This document shows, in pieces, positions 50,951-62,601 of a DNA stretch of 64,000 nt. The notes under the pieces are model-generated. The model ran no database searches. It saw only the letters and a list, made by a program, of their open reading frames with translations, and was not told where the DNA came from. The stretch covers positions 5,654,501 to 5,718,500 of the forward strand of contig JAGUCH010000002.1 in assembly GCA_019096065.1 (NCBI GenBank), in the 5' to 3' direction. Position 1 is the stretch's first letter. Every line of letters begins with the position of its first letter. A program made the position numbers and the translations under genes. This DNA comes from Paracyclopina nana (Eukaryota; Arthropoda; Copepoda; Cyclopoida; Cyclopettidae).

Positions 50951-52264
50951 GTAGTAAAATACGGGAAACTTTAGGCCTATTCCAGCATGGAAGCTTGGTC
51001 ACTAAAAATAGTATGGTATTTAGTTGAACTTATTGATTTTAGCATTGAAAAGAAAAAGCTATGTTAGAAAAGCAGCGCATTCTATCTCAATTTCGGCATG
51101 GAAACTCAGATGAGCAACCAGCCTTGAAAAGACTGTTTCATCTTTGCAAGATCAAAGCTTCAAGTTTATTGATCAGTTATATTTATTATCACGGCGCTGT
51201 TGTTGACCCTCTATAGATACAGCTCTTATTTGACTTCAACAATACTTAATTATTCAGTTGCTATACTATACTTTTTAAAAGTATCTGCTTCAAACTGGTT
51301 TACTTAGAAATAGGTCATATATCATTATCAGGCGTTTAATGCATGATTTTGAAGTCTTTTTGTGAACTGCAGCAATATTTGGTAATTATCAAGGACGGCG
51401 ATAAAAATAATGCGGAAAAAAGGCGTGGACGCGCGAGAGACACAGTGGGCGGAAATGGTTCAAAAAATGCACTCGGCACTGAATTTTCAGGGCTAATTCA
51501 TGCTTTGCATTTTCACGCTTAATTTGCGGAACTATGGGCCATAAATTTTTTTGTTAAGTGTACCATTTTATAGCTCATTATACCAAGAAAAAAATTGTTT
51601 TAGTATATAGGAGCCAGTGCGCACTTTTGCAGATTTGATATCATGCAGATTTTTTTCCATTTTTCTTTATGCAGTCGTATGTTTTATTTCTGGTGCAATA
51701 AAAGTAATTGGTGCAAAACAGGCGTGCAAATGCCTGCAAAGAAGCTAATTTCAGGAAAAACTCGACCAAGTGTTTAGCTTCATTTTTTGTTGAATTGTAC
51801 TTGATTTTTTGTACTCGCAAGTTATCGCATTGCACTTTGATTGCCTTTTTGTACTTTGAGTACTGTATATTCTCTTACCTGTATATAAATGGAAGAATGA
51901 AGCTTCACTTTTGGTGGTCGCCGTTCATCTGCAAAAAATTGATCAGCATCCATGAAAAAACCACGTCTACAACCGCGGAAATTTAATTTTTGAAATCGGG
52001 ACACCGTTAGCGCTGACGAACTTTGAAGTTGTGCGCATTTAGAAAAAAAATTGCTTTGTTGCGAGGCAGCCAATAACTTTTTTTGACAAACCGAATGCGT
52101 TCGAAACTATTAAAAAGTATCTCTCGCAACCTCATACCCAGCTCGTTGCACTTTGCCTAGCAACAATTTCACAACAGTTTTCCTTCTATTTTCCTTTTGA
52201 GATTTTTGATTTTGGCCTGTTGCCATTGAGCATTGAAGTGCAAACATACCATGTAGTGAAATCC
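50951..52264. other. Non-coding stretch right of the transposon
   Basis: AT-rich. No supported gene, RNA or repeat seen. Confidence 0.5.
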
Positions 52265-52417
52265 ATGATACGGTACTTACTTGTGTTTAGCTATGGAACC
52301 GGAGTATCTGTCACTTTAATTGGTTACAAAGCTGTTATTGTTGAGATGTCAGCCTTGATAGAAAAAAGGCTGGATCACCTGCAACAGCAGCCGGCCTTCT
52401 CTCCCAAAGCAAACTGA
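52265..52417 (+). CDS. Possible 50-aa single-pass membrane micropeptide
   Basis: Starts MIRYLLVFSYGTGVSVTLIG, a probable membrane span, then a polar, possibly helical tail (VEMSALIEKRLDHLQQQ). The frame is short and could be chance. The topology resembles small mitochondrial inner-membrane subunits, but I recognise no family. Confidence 0.3.
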   Translation: MIRYLLVFSYGTGVSVTLIGYKAVIVEMSALIEKRLDHLQQQPAFSPKAN

Positions 52418-54288
52418 ACGCGACGAAGAGAAAGCTCTTTGACGCCGCCGCGGCGCTCAGCGCGATGATATACTACAGGGTATGCCACAACCCAAGGTTA
52501 ATATACCTTCACTATCTCCAGATACCAGCATAGCTTTAAAAAAGCTAGCGTTATTGGCTTTTCAGCATAATGCAGGCGTAATCAATGCTTACCCGATGAG
52601 GTTGCCTCACTGGCGACGGAACTAATTCCGCCTGGCATTGCAAGGTCATGCTTAATTCACAATTATGTAGAATTTAACAGCCAGACGGATATTTCATGAA
52701 AAAATTGTAAATTGTAAAACTTGCATCGATTGCTAGGTCTCAAAATTCAAATTTGTATTCGCTCACAATTATCACAAAAATTATTTATTTCATTTTCAAA
52801 CATGTAACGTCTTTATTGCTCTCTCAGACACTTTCAAATAAGGATCGAGATCACCCTGTGAGCAACGATTTCGTAGGAAGGATCTTGAAAGAAGACGTCA
52901 GTGATCTCTGCTTCTCGCATGAGATACGTAGTATATTCCATACATTTTATTGAGCGCGTTGTGTGCTCATCGTTGCGTCGCAGTTGTAGCAATATACATT
53001 AGCAGCTTTCTTTCAGAAACAAAAGTGATGATGAAGGCAACACTATATCATCCAGGCTATTTGCTATATTGACACCACCTCCTATAGCTCCGGCTGTGCC
53101 CATTTTTGGCAGCAAAAACACCATTTCCCCCAGTAGTTTTAAGGATGAAAAACAGGAGACGACCGAATACGAGATATAAGCCAAGGAGTAAAATATGCAG
53201 ACATCTCGGATATCTATGACGACACCAAGGCCTGACATTTCTTATATAAACAACCTCACTAGACACTTTGGATGAAGCTACTGCTAATTTTGGCGGTGCT
53301 GGTTTCTTCATTGAAATTCATGCTGCTGATGCGAACTTGCGCTCACCACAAAAGGCTCACGGATGAACTTTCAAACTAGCCAACTTTGAAGGAAATATTT
53401 TATGGCAGGGGTGGTGAAGAAGTTGGCAAAACAATGCATGTCTTCCATGAAACTTGGTTTTGTTGGGTCAATACCATTATGTGAACACAGAACGTCCACT
53501 GACCCGAAAACTGGCGTGAGACCTCTCGTGATCTAGGATAATGACAAGAATGTATGGTGTGAAGATAGAGCGGCAAAGTGAGCCTTGCTCACAAGATGGC
53601 GTTAGAGGGATATTTCTCAAGGGAAATCCAATTACAGAGCACAAAGACTGCTTACAATCTTGGAGGAAGTTGCACAAATCTTAGTAGCAAAACATACCGT
53701 AACCCCATATTTGCTAATGCACCATTCAACAGCCAGATTACTTTCACATTCACAGCAAGAAAATGAAGGCCATTGCAGCACAAGTTTTTTTCGATAACAC
53801 AGCTGAGCACTTTTTCCTTATAATGAACCTGTCTGTGCGCAATCCATGCTTAACAGAGCACAATAGCCTTTCTTTTTTACTACAAGTGTCGTGAATCGGT
53901 AAAATCTAACGTAGTAACTTTTTGATGACTCTTTTTATCAATCTTAAAAAGAACTCGACTACTTAGGGCCTGTTCACCTGCTTATTATGGCCGTTATTTT
54001 GGCAAAATATTGTAGAGAAATACTGAGAAACTGAGAACTTTTATATTGGTGTAGGATGGCTTTTGGTACCAATAGACCGATTCCGAAGTCAAAATCTGAA
54101 AAATGATTTTACAAATACCAGATATTTGCAAATTTCATCATAATATCGCGCGTTATTTTGCTGATAATAATGCAGGTGAACAGGGCCTTAATCCCGCTCA
54201 TATGCTATCAGATAAAGTCACTAAACCTCCAGCAAATTCGGAGCTCTCTAATTTTTTGTAAGGAGTCAGCTTAAAGTAGCCTGGTGTT
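52418..54288. other. Region without a firm gene
   Basis: A CpG-rich patch lies at about 52420-52480. Open plus-strand stretches at about 52829-52940 and 53018-53179, both preceded by acceptor-like CAG, have protein-like composition but cannot be joined in phase. A 35-codon frame at about 53272 resembles a signal peptide. None is strong enough to call. Confidence 0.4.
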
Positions 54289-54738
54289 ATGGTTGACAAG
54301 CCTGCAGAGACCAAATTGAGGGATGGAGTTTACCTGACGGCCTCTAAAAATTCCTGCTTGGTCAGCCTCAGTTGCGTCAAGGATGGCCACGTTGCGTTCA
54401 CGGTGGAAAACTTACCTCCAACTGTAGCCACGTTCATTCCTTCAACAAGGAATGGTGAAGAAGAAAATGCTTCAGATGTCATATCTAGTTTCCGGATCTG
54501 CGGCCAGTTGTCAGTATCCAAATTTCCTAGTGGCCAAGATTTTGACTTGGATAGCATAGACCAACAATTGCATTACTTAACTGAAGATCCAGAAGAAGAT
54601 GTAAGCATGATCACTCCGAGCGTTTCTGCTCCAATCTCGGCTGCGACTTTAAACGATTCCCCGCAATCATTTTGGCCTCGTGAAATTAAGCATCCGAAAG
54701 AAGATACCAGCCAAAGTTGGAGTGAAATGAGCTTTTGA
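54289..54738 (+). CDS. Orphan 149-aa protein (hypothetical)
   Basis: Single open frame from ATG at 54289 (MVDKPAETKLRDGVYLTAS), with coding-like composition. The first half contains alternating hydrophobic strands (CLVSLSCVKDGHVAFTVENL) that could form a small beta fold. The C-terminal half is acidic and Ser/Pro-rich and ends WSEMSF. There is no signal peptide or membrane span, and I recognise no family. It could be a whole small gene or the last exon of a longer one. Confidence 0.4.
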   Translation: MVDKPAETKLRDGVYLTASKNSCLVSLSCVKDGHVAFTVENLPPTVATFIPSTRNGEEENASDVISSFRICGQLSVSKFPSGQDFDLDSIDQQLHYLTEDPEEDVSMITPSVSAPISAATLNDSPQSFWPREIKHPKEDTSQSWSEMSF

Positions 54739-56392
54739 TTGCTTAGACATGCATTTAATTTATGGAAAAAATTAATCGATCTCTCAAGGATCATTAAAAT
54801 AGATGTCCCGAGTTCTACTTTAAACGGAAAGCTCATTTTCTGAATGGCAACCTGCATTTTCTTCGATGCAGATCCATTTTATCCGAGCTCTGGTGATTTG
54901 GCCAGAGTCCATTTTTTAGGTCAGCCAGAAAAAGATCTCTCCTTAGAGAAAATTGCATTACTCCTGCAGTGAACAAATAAACAATGCAGCTAGCTCCTGT
55001 TCGCGTTCTCTAGAGGTAAATGATCCAATATTATTCCCTTAGTTCTCTTGAGCCATCATCATCATTAGAGGGCACAGTCAAGAACAAAAGGTGAAAATGG
55101 AGGCCATAAAACTAAGACCTAAAGTTGGCCTTTGATCAGATTGTGGTAGGGGTCCTATAGAAAAAGATTTATTTACCTCTTGTTAGGCAGAGCCATCTTG
55201 GCTACACTGCTCTGTGTTATCAGTGAGAGCACATATCCATATTGCATAGGGTAACATAGAAACGACAGCATTTCCCACCCCCTTCTGCATTCTGTGATGG
55301 TATGCACGTATGTCAAAAGTGGCAATTTATATCACATTTCCTGTCTCAAAAATAAAAGCAGTTGTGGCACTTTTGGGAAAGACCACACAATGCTGCAACA
55401 GGAAGTAAAACGTGGTGTGAAAAGTCTATCATTATTAGATTCAGTTGACATCATCCTGCATCAAAGTCAAAGCGAAGGTAAGAATTTTTCAACAGTCATG
55501 ACCTCTAAGAACTATAATAGTAACACTTTTATGCTAAAAAGACAACACACAAAATTGCACGCCCTTGTTTGGCGGAAAAAATTAAATCTATTGTTGGCTT
55601 CGTTTTTTCACAATCAGTCGTCACGTGGTTTCTGGCAAGTAAGAAGCATCTGTAAACTTAATGATAGCCATGTTCAACTCAGAAGACGAGCTACCCGACT
55701 TTCAGGGAAGATTGAGACAGAAACTTGTCAAGTCAAAGAAAATTAGGTATTAACCAAGCAAATTAGCGATCGAGTAAATGAGCATGCCATGCGGCATTTT
55801 CTATGCTAGGCAAGGTATAATAAACCCTTTTTTGCGGAGCAATGCAACAAGTTTGGCTTCAAACAACGATGATTTGCAAGAAATCAGGGTCCGGAACCAA
55901 TCCGGGTCACAGGTAAATGACGAACTTGAAAAGAGCCCGATACGGTGGTTTTAACTTCCGTTATTCATCATAAATAGGCTTTGAACTTTCACAGAAAATT
56001 AATCAGTTCAATGGAAGCAGCCAAAGTAAAAATATCGGTCACCTTTGAGTATGTGCAATAAGAAGCAACATCAAGCAAGGATTTTAAATAGGGAATACAT
56101 AGTAAGACTACACTCTATTTCAGATAGATTTTTTAGAATAAAGGGTTGGCAGGACAATTGCCAAACTCTGGTGAACTTTTAGCAGAATTAATTGCTGGGG
56201 TAGAATATGCATTTCCATGTTTAAAAAAAGGCGAGCAGAACTTCCTGAGTTGAAATTCGTACTCAAAAACGAGCTGAAACAAAAGGTCCTGATGGCCTTT
56301 GCAGATAAGCTAGAAAAATTAGTTCAGTCAGTTTGTGCACAGTGAACGATCATCACCATGAATTTCAGGACAATCTGTTGTCTTTTGGCACC
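54739..56392. other. Region upstream of the NompA-like gene
   Basis: Contains a 150-codon frame at 55294-55746 without family resemblance, which I do not call. The promoter and 5' UTR of the downstream gene probably lie in its right part. Confidence 0.45.
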
Positions 56393-56449
56393 ATGGCTCA
56401 ATCAGGCCAAGATGTGTCGAGATTGATTGGCAAAAAAATCAACGAAACA

Positions 56450-59400
56450 ATGCTGCATACTCTTACCATTCTCACTGTGCTGAGGCTCCTAAGTGATGGT
56501 AAGGAATTATAAGTATTGAATCATTCAGTTTGTCTCACATACTCTTTCAGCCAAGCTGAGCTGCCATAGAGGACACATAACCTATGAAAGAATACCTAAC
56601 CACAAGCTCGTTGGATTTCAGGAGAAGACGGTAAGTGTCAATTGACAAAATAGGTTAAATTCCCTCTTCCTTTGTTGAGGTAAGATTTTTGGGGGTCAAA
56701 AACTCAAATCTCAAGCATGGAGAGTCGTTTTTGATAAGTTATTTTTGTGGTTTTGCTCGCAAAAATGACGGATGAAATGGTCGTCTAATTAAACTCAATT
56801 GTAGCTCCGTGACGTGGTAGATCCAGCGGAAATGGTCCAAAATTGCATCAATTGGTGTAACACTAACATCACAGACAATACAGAGTTGGCAGCCTGTGGA
56901 TTTTTCAACTTTGAGGTACTAGTACGCAAATGCGATGAAAATGCTGCCCTTTTAAAGCTTTCTTTTCTTTGCACAGAGCGGTCAATCAAGTGCCCGTTTG
57001 AATAGTTCGCCTGACTCACATAGATGGCGCGAATCAAAGTGCAATTTTGCACTGGTTGGCGTTTACCCTGAGGCTGAGGCTGAAGTGAAGCTCATCAAGG
57101 ACCTCAAATATGATCATTTTGCACAGATTTGCATAAAAAAGGGTACTCACTGACACTTTTATCCAATGCATTTTATACGAATTTTTTTCTTTGTTGTTGA
57201 ATAAGAAACCGGCGCCATTTTGAAAGAGAAATGCCCCAACAAACTGTACAGTTTTAACCGGTTTCCCGGCATGAAGTTTATGCCCAGCAGGACCAAAAGA
57301 GTCATGGTTCAATCCAGGGAAGAATGCCAAGATAGATGCTTGTCTGAAAAAGATTTTTTGTGCAGATCTGCAAGCTTTGAAATGTCAGTATTAACCTGTT
57401 ACCTCAGTGACATGACTGCTGACATGTCATCCCCTGGGGATCTCACTGACAATGCTGACTTTGACTACATGGAAAATGTGTGCCTAACTGGAGATAACAG
57501 ATGCAAAGAGGGCATTAACCGGTTTGTCTCAGAGTCCCAAACAGAACTAGCAAATGTGAAGGATGCCATGTCAATGCCACTGGGAACCAATTTGGATCAG
57601 TGTAGAAAAATTTGCAGGGATGACAAGGGCATTTTGCCGTTCTTCTGCAAATCTTTCCATTTTGACAGTGACATGAAATTGTGCCTGTTGTCAGAGCACA
57701 CATCTGACAAGTTTATGGGACAAAAGTCAGTGACAAATTCGTCACATTTCACTTACTTCGAGTCAGTCTGCATTCAAGGAGGTGAGGTTCCAAAATATGG
57801 TTGCAGCTTTGCTATAACAGTATATATGGTATCCTTATCTGCAGGAAATGTAATGCCTAGATCCGATTCAGTAGTGATGGGAGTGTCACAAGGGTCAGAA
57901 TCAGCTTTTGAGCCTTTCAGATTACTGAGAAACACTTTGCTAGAAGCTGAGCCTTATGCTGTCTACCAAGATTACACCCTTGGAAAATGCTTGGACGAGT
58001 GCCTCTACAAAGACATTAATTTGTAGGTTACAATTCAGATTCAGATTAAATCAACCTATTACCGTTTTTGCAGGTGTAAGTCTGCTGGATTCAACACTCA
58101 GACAAATGAGTGCAGGCTGAACAAGTTTGGTGAAAAAGAAGCTAGAATGACATTCCATCCGGAGTTCAACTTTTATCAAAATCTTGAAGGTGCAAAGTTG
58201 CAAAGTATTATTCATTCAGCAAAACATTATGTTTTTAATCGAAGGGGGCAGAGACGTTCAGTCTGACGGGAGAGGTCGGTACTACTACCAAAATTATGAC
58301 GGACCAAGCGGCCTTCAGCCTCCAAGAAGAAACCCTGCCTCAGTCACGAATTTCAACTTTCCACCCTCCAATGACCAAGTGACTCCCCTACCATCAAAGT
58401 CAAGTGAGACACTATACTTAACCGTTTAGTTTGATGACTATTTTTAAATTGCAACTCCCTTAGGCCCTGATGAAACCACCAGGGATCAAAGACGTTCAAA
58501 TGTGAAGTGCGACAGCAGCCAAGACCTTTTCCGACAGCTTCGTTCTCGGACCAGATTGAGGCCAGAATTCATCCTCAGCTCCTACGTCGTCTCCAGCTTT
58601 TTCGAGTGTGAAAAAATGTGCTTGCAAGAGACTCAATTTGAGTGCTTGTCATTCAACTTCATCCAACGTTTTTCGGCCAATTTGCCCATAAATTGCGAGC
58701 TGAGTGACCAGAGTGCACAGTCACTGGATCTGACCAACCCCGCTTATTTCGAGATATCTGAGGAGCATGACTTTTATGTCCGGGATCGATCTCGATCTCT
58801 GGATCCTTGCGTAGACGGTGAGTGGAATTGCTTTTCCCACTCATCTTTGGTCTTTTTGCTACGTCTCTATTTACCCAAAAATTACTCTTTGCCAGGCCTT
58901 AAAGTATGTCTCTATATAATAATCCTCACTTGTGTTCCAGTTTCTCAAGAGTGTACTCCGTTTGAGATGGTGTTCACTCTGCGTACACACGAAGGCTTTC
59001 GTGGTCGGATTTACACCTACAAGAACTTTGATGTGGCTCCCTGTTTCGTCCGAGGAAATGGAGGCCAATCGCACAAATTGAGAATACCCAAGAATGGCTG
59101 CGGCACCGAAAGGTATGGCGACACCCAAGTGAACATAGTGGTGGTTCAGCACTCGGAGTTGGTCCAGACCTCGAAGGACACCATATACAATTTGACTTGT
59201 ACTGTCAGGCATCCCGGAGATGCTGTGGTGTCCAGCAGCTACATAGGGGCAGGGTCTGGAGAGCCAACGCAGATTCTGGAGTTGCCAGCGGAATACACTC
59301 TGGATAGCAGGGTCAACTTGGAGATTGAGTACAAGAGTAGGCCCACCACGACAATAGCAGTTGGAGATGAGGTGAAATGGCCCAAATGAAACTCATTTCA

Positions 59401-60507
59401 GTAATCATGTGCTACATTACAGCTCACGTTCAAACTGAAAACCCACGAAGGGGAAAATTTGGTCACTGATATATTCGCCACAAATGTTGTTGCCAAGGAT
59501 CCCTACACTCAAAGGAGCGTAGAGCTAATTGATCAAAATGGGTACAGCTATAAAATAAGTCTTATTGTAAGGATCATGTCTGATTATTGCAGGTGTCCCG
59601 TTGACCCTAATGTGTTTCCCTCGTTGGGGCTTTCCCGAAGCGGAGACGGACTTGAGGCCAACTTTTATGCATTCAAAATTCCCGAATCGAATTTCCTCGT
59701 TTTTGAAGCAACTGTGAGCACCTGCAGAGGTGGCTGCAAACCAGTAAGCCTGCATCTTACAAAATACGAGCTATATAATCTGGCAATGCCAAACTTATGA
59801 TAGGCTGAATGTCGCGGACCGGCGGGAAGATCGTTGAACAGCTTTGGCCGCAAAAAACGCGACACTTCCGTAGGTGAAAGCAGAGCGAGCAGAAATATGG
59901 AAGAAAACATCAACTTGAGGGAGATGTTCAGAGTTTACGAAAAAAGGAACGAAATCACAGCACAGGATATCACTCAGCCGACATCAGGGGACAAATTGGT
60001 CAGGGGAACGTGCTTGAGTGACACTGAATACTACGGATTGATCGTCACCATCATAGTAACGCAATGTTCTATAACAACTAAATAGTTGACCTCTTCATTT
60101 GCTTTTTTTGCTCTCATGTAGCTTTTGATTGGCTTAGTGATTGTTGTCACTGTTATGGCTGGAGTGTGCTTCAGGAAGGCCAAACAATATTCTGACAAAC
60201 TACTTAACGCTGCCCCAATCACAGCCAACTTCTCTTCAAGGGTGCACATGAACAATGGAGGGAGGAGAGAGGTTCTCAATAGAAATCCAGTCAATAGGTA
60301 TTTAGCATGAAGGGTGTGGCGTTTCAACTACAGTGGGACTTATAGCTTTAATTTCTACCTCCTAGTCCTGCCAAACGAGCATTTTACTTACCTGAAGTAC
60401 AGCATGCATCGATGGAAACGTTGGATGAGCCAATCGACCCCAGTGAGCCCATCTGCGCTGATACAACACTATTCGAGCAGTTCAAGAGGCAGCAAAGCAG
60501 ACTATGA
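56450..60507 (+). CDS. nompA: Five-PAN, ZP-domain transmembrane protein (NompA-like)
   Basis: Fifteen exons: 56450-56498, 56551-56630, 56805-56915, 56977-57142, 57206-57781, 57845-58022, 58074-58189, 58245-58403, 58464-58817, 58941-59371, 59423-59541, 59593-59743, 59804-60055, 60122-60297 and 60366-60507. Every junction is GT-AG and all phases agree. This gives 1,019 aa; an in-frame Met at 56393 would add 19. The signal peptide is MLHTLTILTVLRLLSDG. Five PAN/apple modules follow (exons 2-4, 5, 5, 6-7 and 9), with a linker in exon 8. The ZP module (exons 10-13) starts near QECTPFEMVFTLRTHEGFRG and ends with CRGGCKP/AECRGPAGR. A furin-type RKKRD site follows, then a membrane span across exons 13-14 and a short cytosolic tail. 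This is the architecture of Drosophila NompA, which joins sensory dendrites to the cuticle. Other PAN+ZP proteins (trynity, neyo, nyobe) are possible relatives. Confidence 0.85.
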
Positions 60508-60514
60508 TGACCAG

Positions 60515-62486
60515 CTATATTTCTGTCACAAGTTTGGACTTTGACGAGTCGTCGGGTCCTTTGTAATAAACACCTTCTTGATTTAGTACCCATTCTGGAC
60601 TGACAGCCACGCTTTTCGCAGCCTCCTCAATGTCCTTGACCACTTTTCGATGGCCAAGCAAATCAGGACGACTCTGAGGCTGCTGCCGATCAGAAGAAGC
60701 ACTCGGAGTGTCAGGTTCCCTCATGCTGGAAGTGCTTTTGGAAAACAATTTGATGCCTTCAGCCATTTCTTTTATTGTGTCATTTTTTGTTGGGCTTTCT
60801 TCCCTCGGCACTTCTTTGATGGACCTGAAAACATTAAGGATGTGACGATATGTACTTAGACACCTTTCAGCGTTTGATCACTTCTGAATGATGGTTGCCA
60901 GCTTGCCAGCAACAAACTCCTTGAACTCTGGTGTGACATGGAGACCCGTGACTTCTTTCTGGTTGTCGACTATGCTTTGTTTATCCCTCCTGAGCGATGG
61001 TAATTTGGCAGGCTCTAAAACAAACAACCGTAATTGGCACACATCTTTTTATTGAGGGCTATCGTATTTCTGCTTAACAAGCGTCAGAGTATCTTGGACT
61101 TTTCTGTCTTGGAAAGTTTTCACCATTCGGGGCACAACGTGGGCCAAGTGAATCTGCTCATACCACGAGGTTTCTCTATCACGAATTATAAGCACACCGT
61201 TTGCCAAAGCGGCCTCATTTACGATAATGGTGTAGGGCACACCAAGGTCATCCAAGGTTTGAAGATTGGTGTCGATAACCACAGTAAGTTCCTCAGCAAT
61301 GAGCAAAAGCTGAACGTATCTAGCCAGATCCTTGACGTCAGGGTCTGACATTGAGCTTTTCGGTATGACAATTCCGATTTGCACTGGAGCTAGATGAACA
61401 GGCAAAGCAAGTCTTGACGTTTTGAGAAACTGACGGACCCTCAGGGAGTCCAGGAGCATGGCAACCGTGCCCACGTCAGGATCACACTTTGACACAACGA
61501 TTTTGTGATTGTCATTGTAAGTTTTGTCAAGCATCTGGATCGATTCTAATTGAAACGCAGGAATATCCTCTTTGAAGTGCTCCAATTTAGCTCGTATCAG
61601 TGCTATGGAGCCCTCCTCTTGAACTGACACTTGCCCTGGATCAAACAAGAGTCCTTTCCAAAATTGTCGTCGACTTCTCAGCAACTTTTGAAAAGTCATC
61701 GAATGAGAATTATGCTCCCTCTTTGGCAACACTTGCCAAACGGTGATACTTCTCTCTTCACACGTAGACCTTAACATGACATTGTATTATTCAAATGCAT
61801 TTTCTTTCTAATTTGCATTTTTGCCGAAATCACGGTAAATAAACTTATTTTGTTGATTGACTAAAAAATAAAGCTTCAGCAATATTGAAAATGCATATGA
61901 ATAATACTAACACTGAATTGTTCTCCAGCACTTCATGAGCCGCAATACTCTCGTTAGGATCTCTAATGGCAGACTGTCCTTTTTTCAAGGCCTCCATGGC
62001 TTGTTCTTCATGGCTAACTTGGACAAAGCCAGTTATGCCATTTCTTAAGGACATCACTAGATTTTGCCTCAGCTTAGCACCGTTTGGTGCCAAGCTAAAT
62101 GAAGCACTTTTGGTACATTTTTGCAAGTAAAGACTACGGAGCAAACTACTCAAGACAAAGTCCAAGTTCCTCTTGTTTGACATGATGAAAGCCTGGATTT
62201 GCACTCTTTAAGCTGAAAAAAGAGAAATCCAAGATTTCAGCATGTCATGCGAAGAAGCATACCGCTATCACATAAAAATTCTACCTCGCTTTCCAGCAGA
62301 AGGATTCTTGTGGATTTTGCTCGTTTTGTAGATCTCGTCAGTTGTGACAGCAGCCTCACGAAATCTGGAATCGTCCTCGGACTCACAGCTGGAGCTTGAA
62401 CTTGACCGATCTCTTTGTCTTTTCATGCTTTTTCTTGCTCGCTGAAAACTGAGAAAAGCTTTCGTGCCTCTCAGTTCGAAATTCAT
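60515..62486 (-). CDS. CUSTOS: CUSTOS-like protein
   Basis: Three exons: 62285-62486, 60882-61014 and 60515-60824. The donors are phase 1 and phase 2 and match their acceptors, giving 214 aa. Exon 1 has a serine run then ESEDDSRFREAAVTTDEIY, like the SSSED..E...CREAAV..SDI motif of vertebrate CUSTOS (C12orf43). Exon 2 has EVTGLHVTPEFKEFVAGKLA, matching the conserved TTPEFRAHVAKKLGALL core. Exon 3 is polar and Lys/Ser-rich. In vertebrates the protein is nuclear and linked to Wnt/beta-catenin signalling. The whole POLG2 coding region lies within intron 1 on the same strand. A Met at 62426 is an alternative start nearer the conserved motif. The stop lies 7 bp from the stop of the convergent NompA-like gene. 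Confidence 0.75.
60565..60570 (+). terminator. Poly(A) signal of the NompA-like gene
   Basis: AATAAA 57 nt after the stop. It lies within the last coding exon of the opposing CUSTOS-like gene. Confidence 0.65.
61048..61053 (-). terminator. Poly(A) signal of POLG2 overlapping its stop codon
   Basis: Minus-strand AATAAA that includes the TAA stop (61049-61051). Confidence 0.55.
61049..62183 (-). CDS. POLG2: Mitochondrial DNA polymerase gamma accessory subunit (POLG2)
   Basis: Processivity subunit of the mitochondrial replicase, derived from a class II aminoacyl-tRNA synthetase fold. Exons are 61912-62183 and 61049-61769, giving 330 aa, close to the insect length (about 360) and shorter than human (485). 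The N-terminal exon carries FSLAPNGAKLRQNLVMSLRN, matching the GPLGVELRKNLAAEWW region. The C-terminal exon carries RSITVWQVLP and ends in the anticodon-binding-like domain: HLAPVQIGIVIPK, the segment LGVPYTIIVNEAALANGVL and IRDRETSWYEQIHL. The intron uses a weak donor (CAGT|GTTAGT) and a TTAAG acceptor chosen by phase, so that junction is less certain. An in-frame stop precedes the Met at 62183. An N-terminal mitochondrial targeting stretch (basic, few acids) is visible. Confidence 0.87.
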
Positions 62487-62552
62487 ATGGCACGCATTTT
62501 CTGTTTACCAACAAAGGAGGGCAGAGCGCGCGAAATTCAAATTTGATTCTTC

Positions 62553-62558
62553 TTTATT
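62553..62558 (-). terminator. Poly(A) signal of the PWWP/IBD gene
   Basis: Minus-strand AATAAA 43 nt beyond the stop at 62602 and about 70 nt before the next start codon. Confidence 0.7.
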
Positions 62559-62601
62559 CCGATGAACAAACTTTCATAGTAACTTTGCACCGAAAGATCC
62601 T

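Noticed and set aside
41086-51490. Alternative CACTG-type ends for the transposon
   Set aside because: CACTGAAAATT near 41086 and CACTGAATTTT near 51476 are in the same orientation, not inverted, so they cannot be terminal repeats.
53018-53179. Exon-like stretch reading NKSDDEGNTISSRL to stop
   Set aside because: It has an acceptor-like start and protein-like composition, but no upstream exon joins it in phase and no homology is evident.
55294-55746. 150-codon frame upstream of the NompA-like gene
   Set aside because: Composition is unremarkable, there is no signal peptide or family match, and it does not connect to the NompA-like exons.
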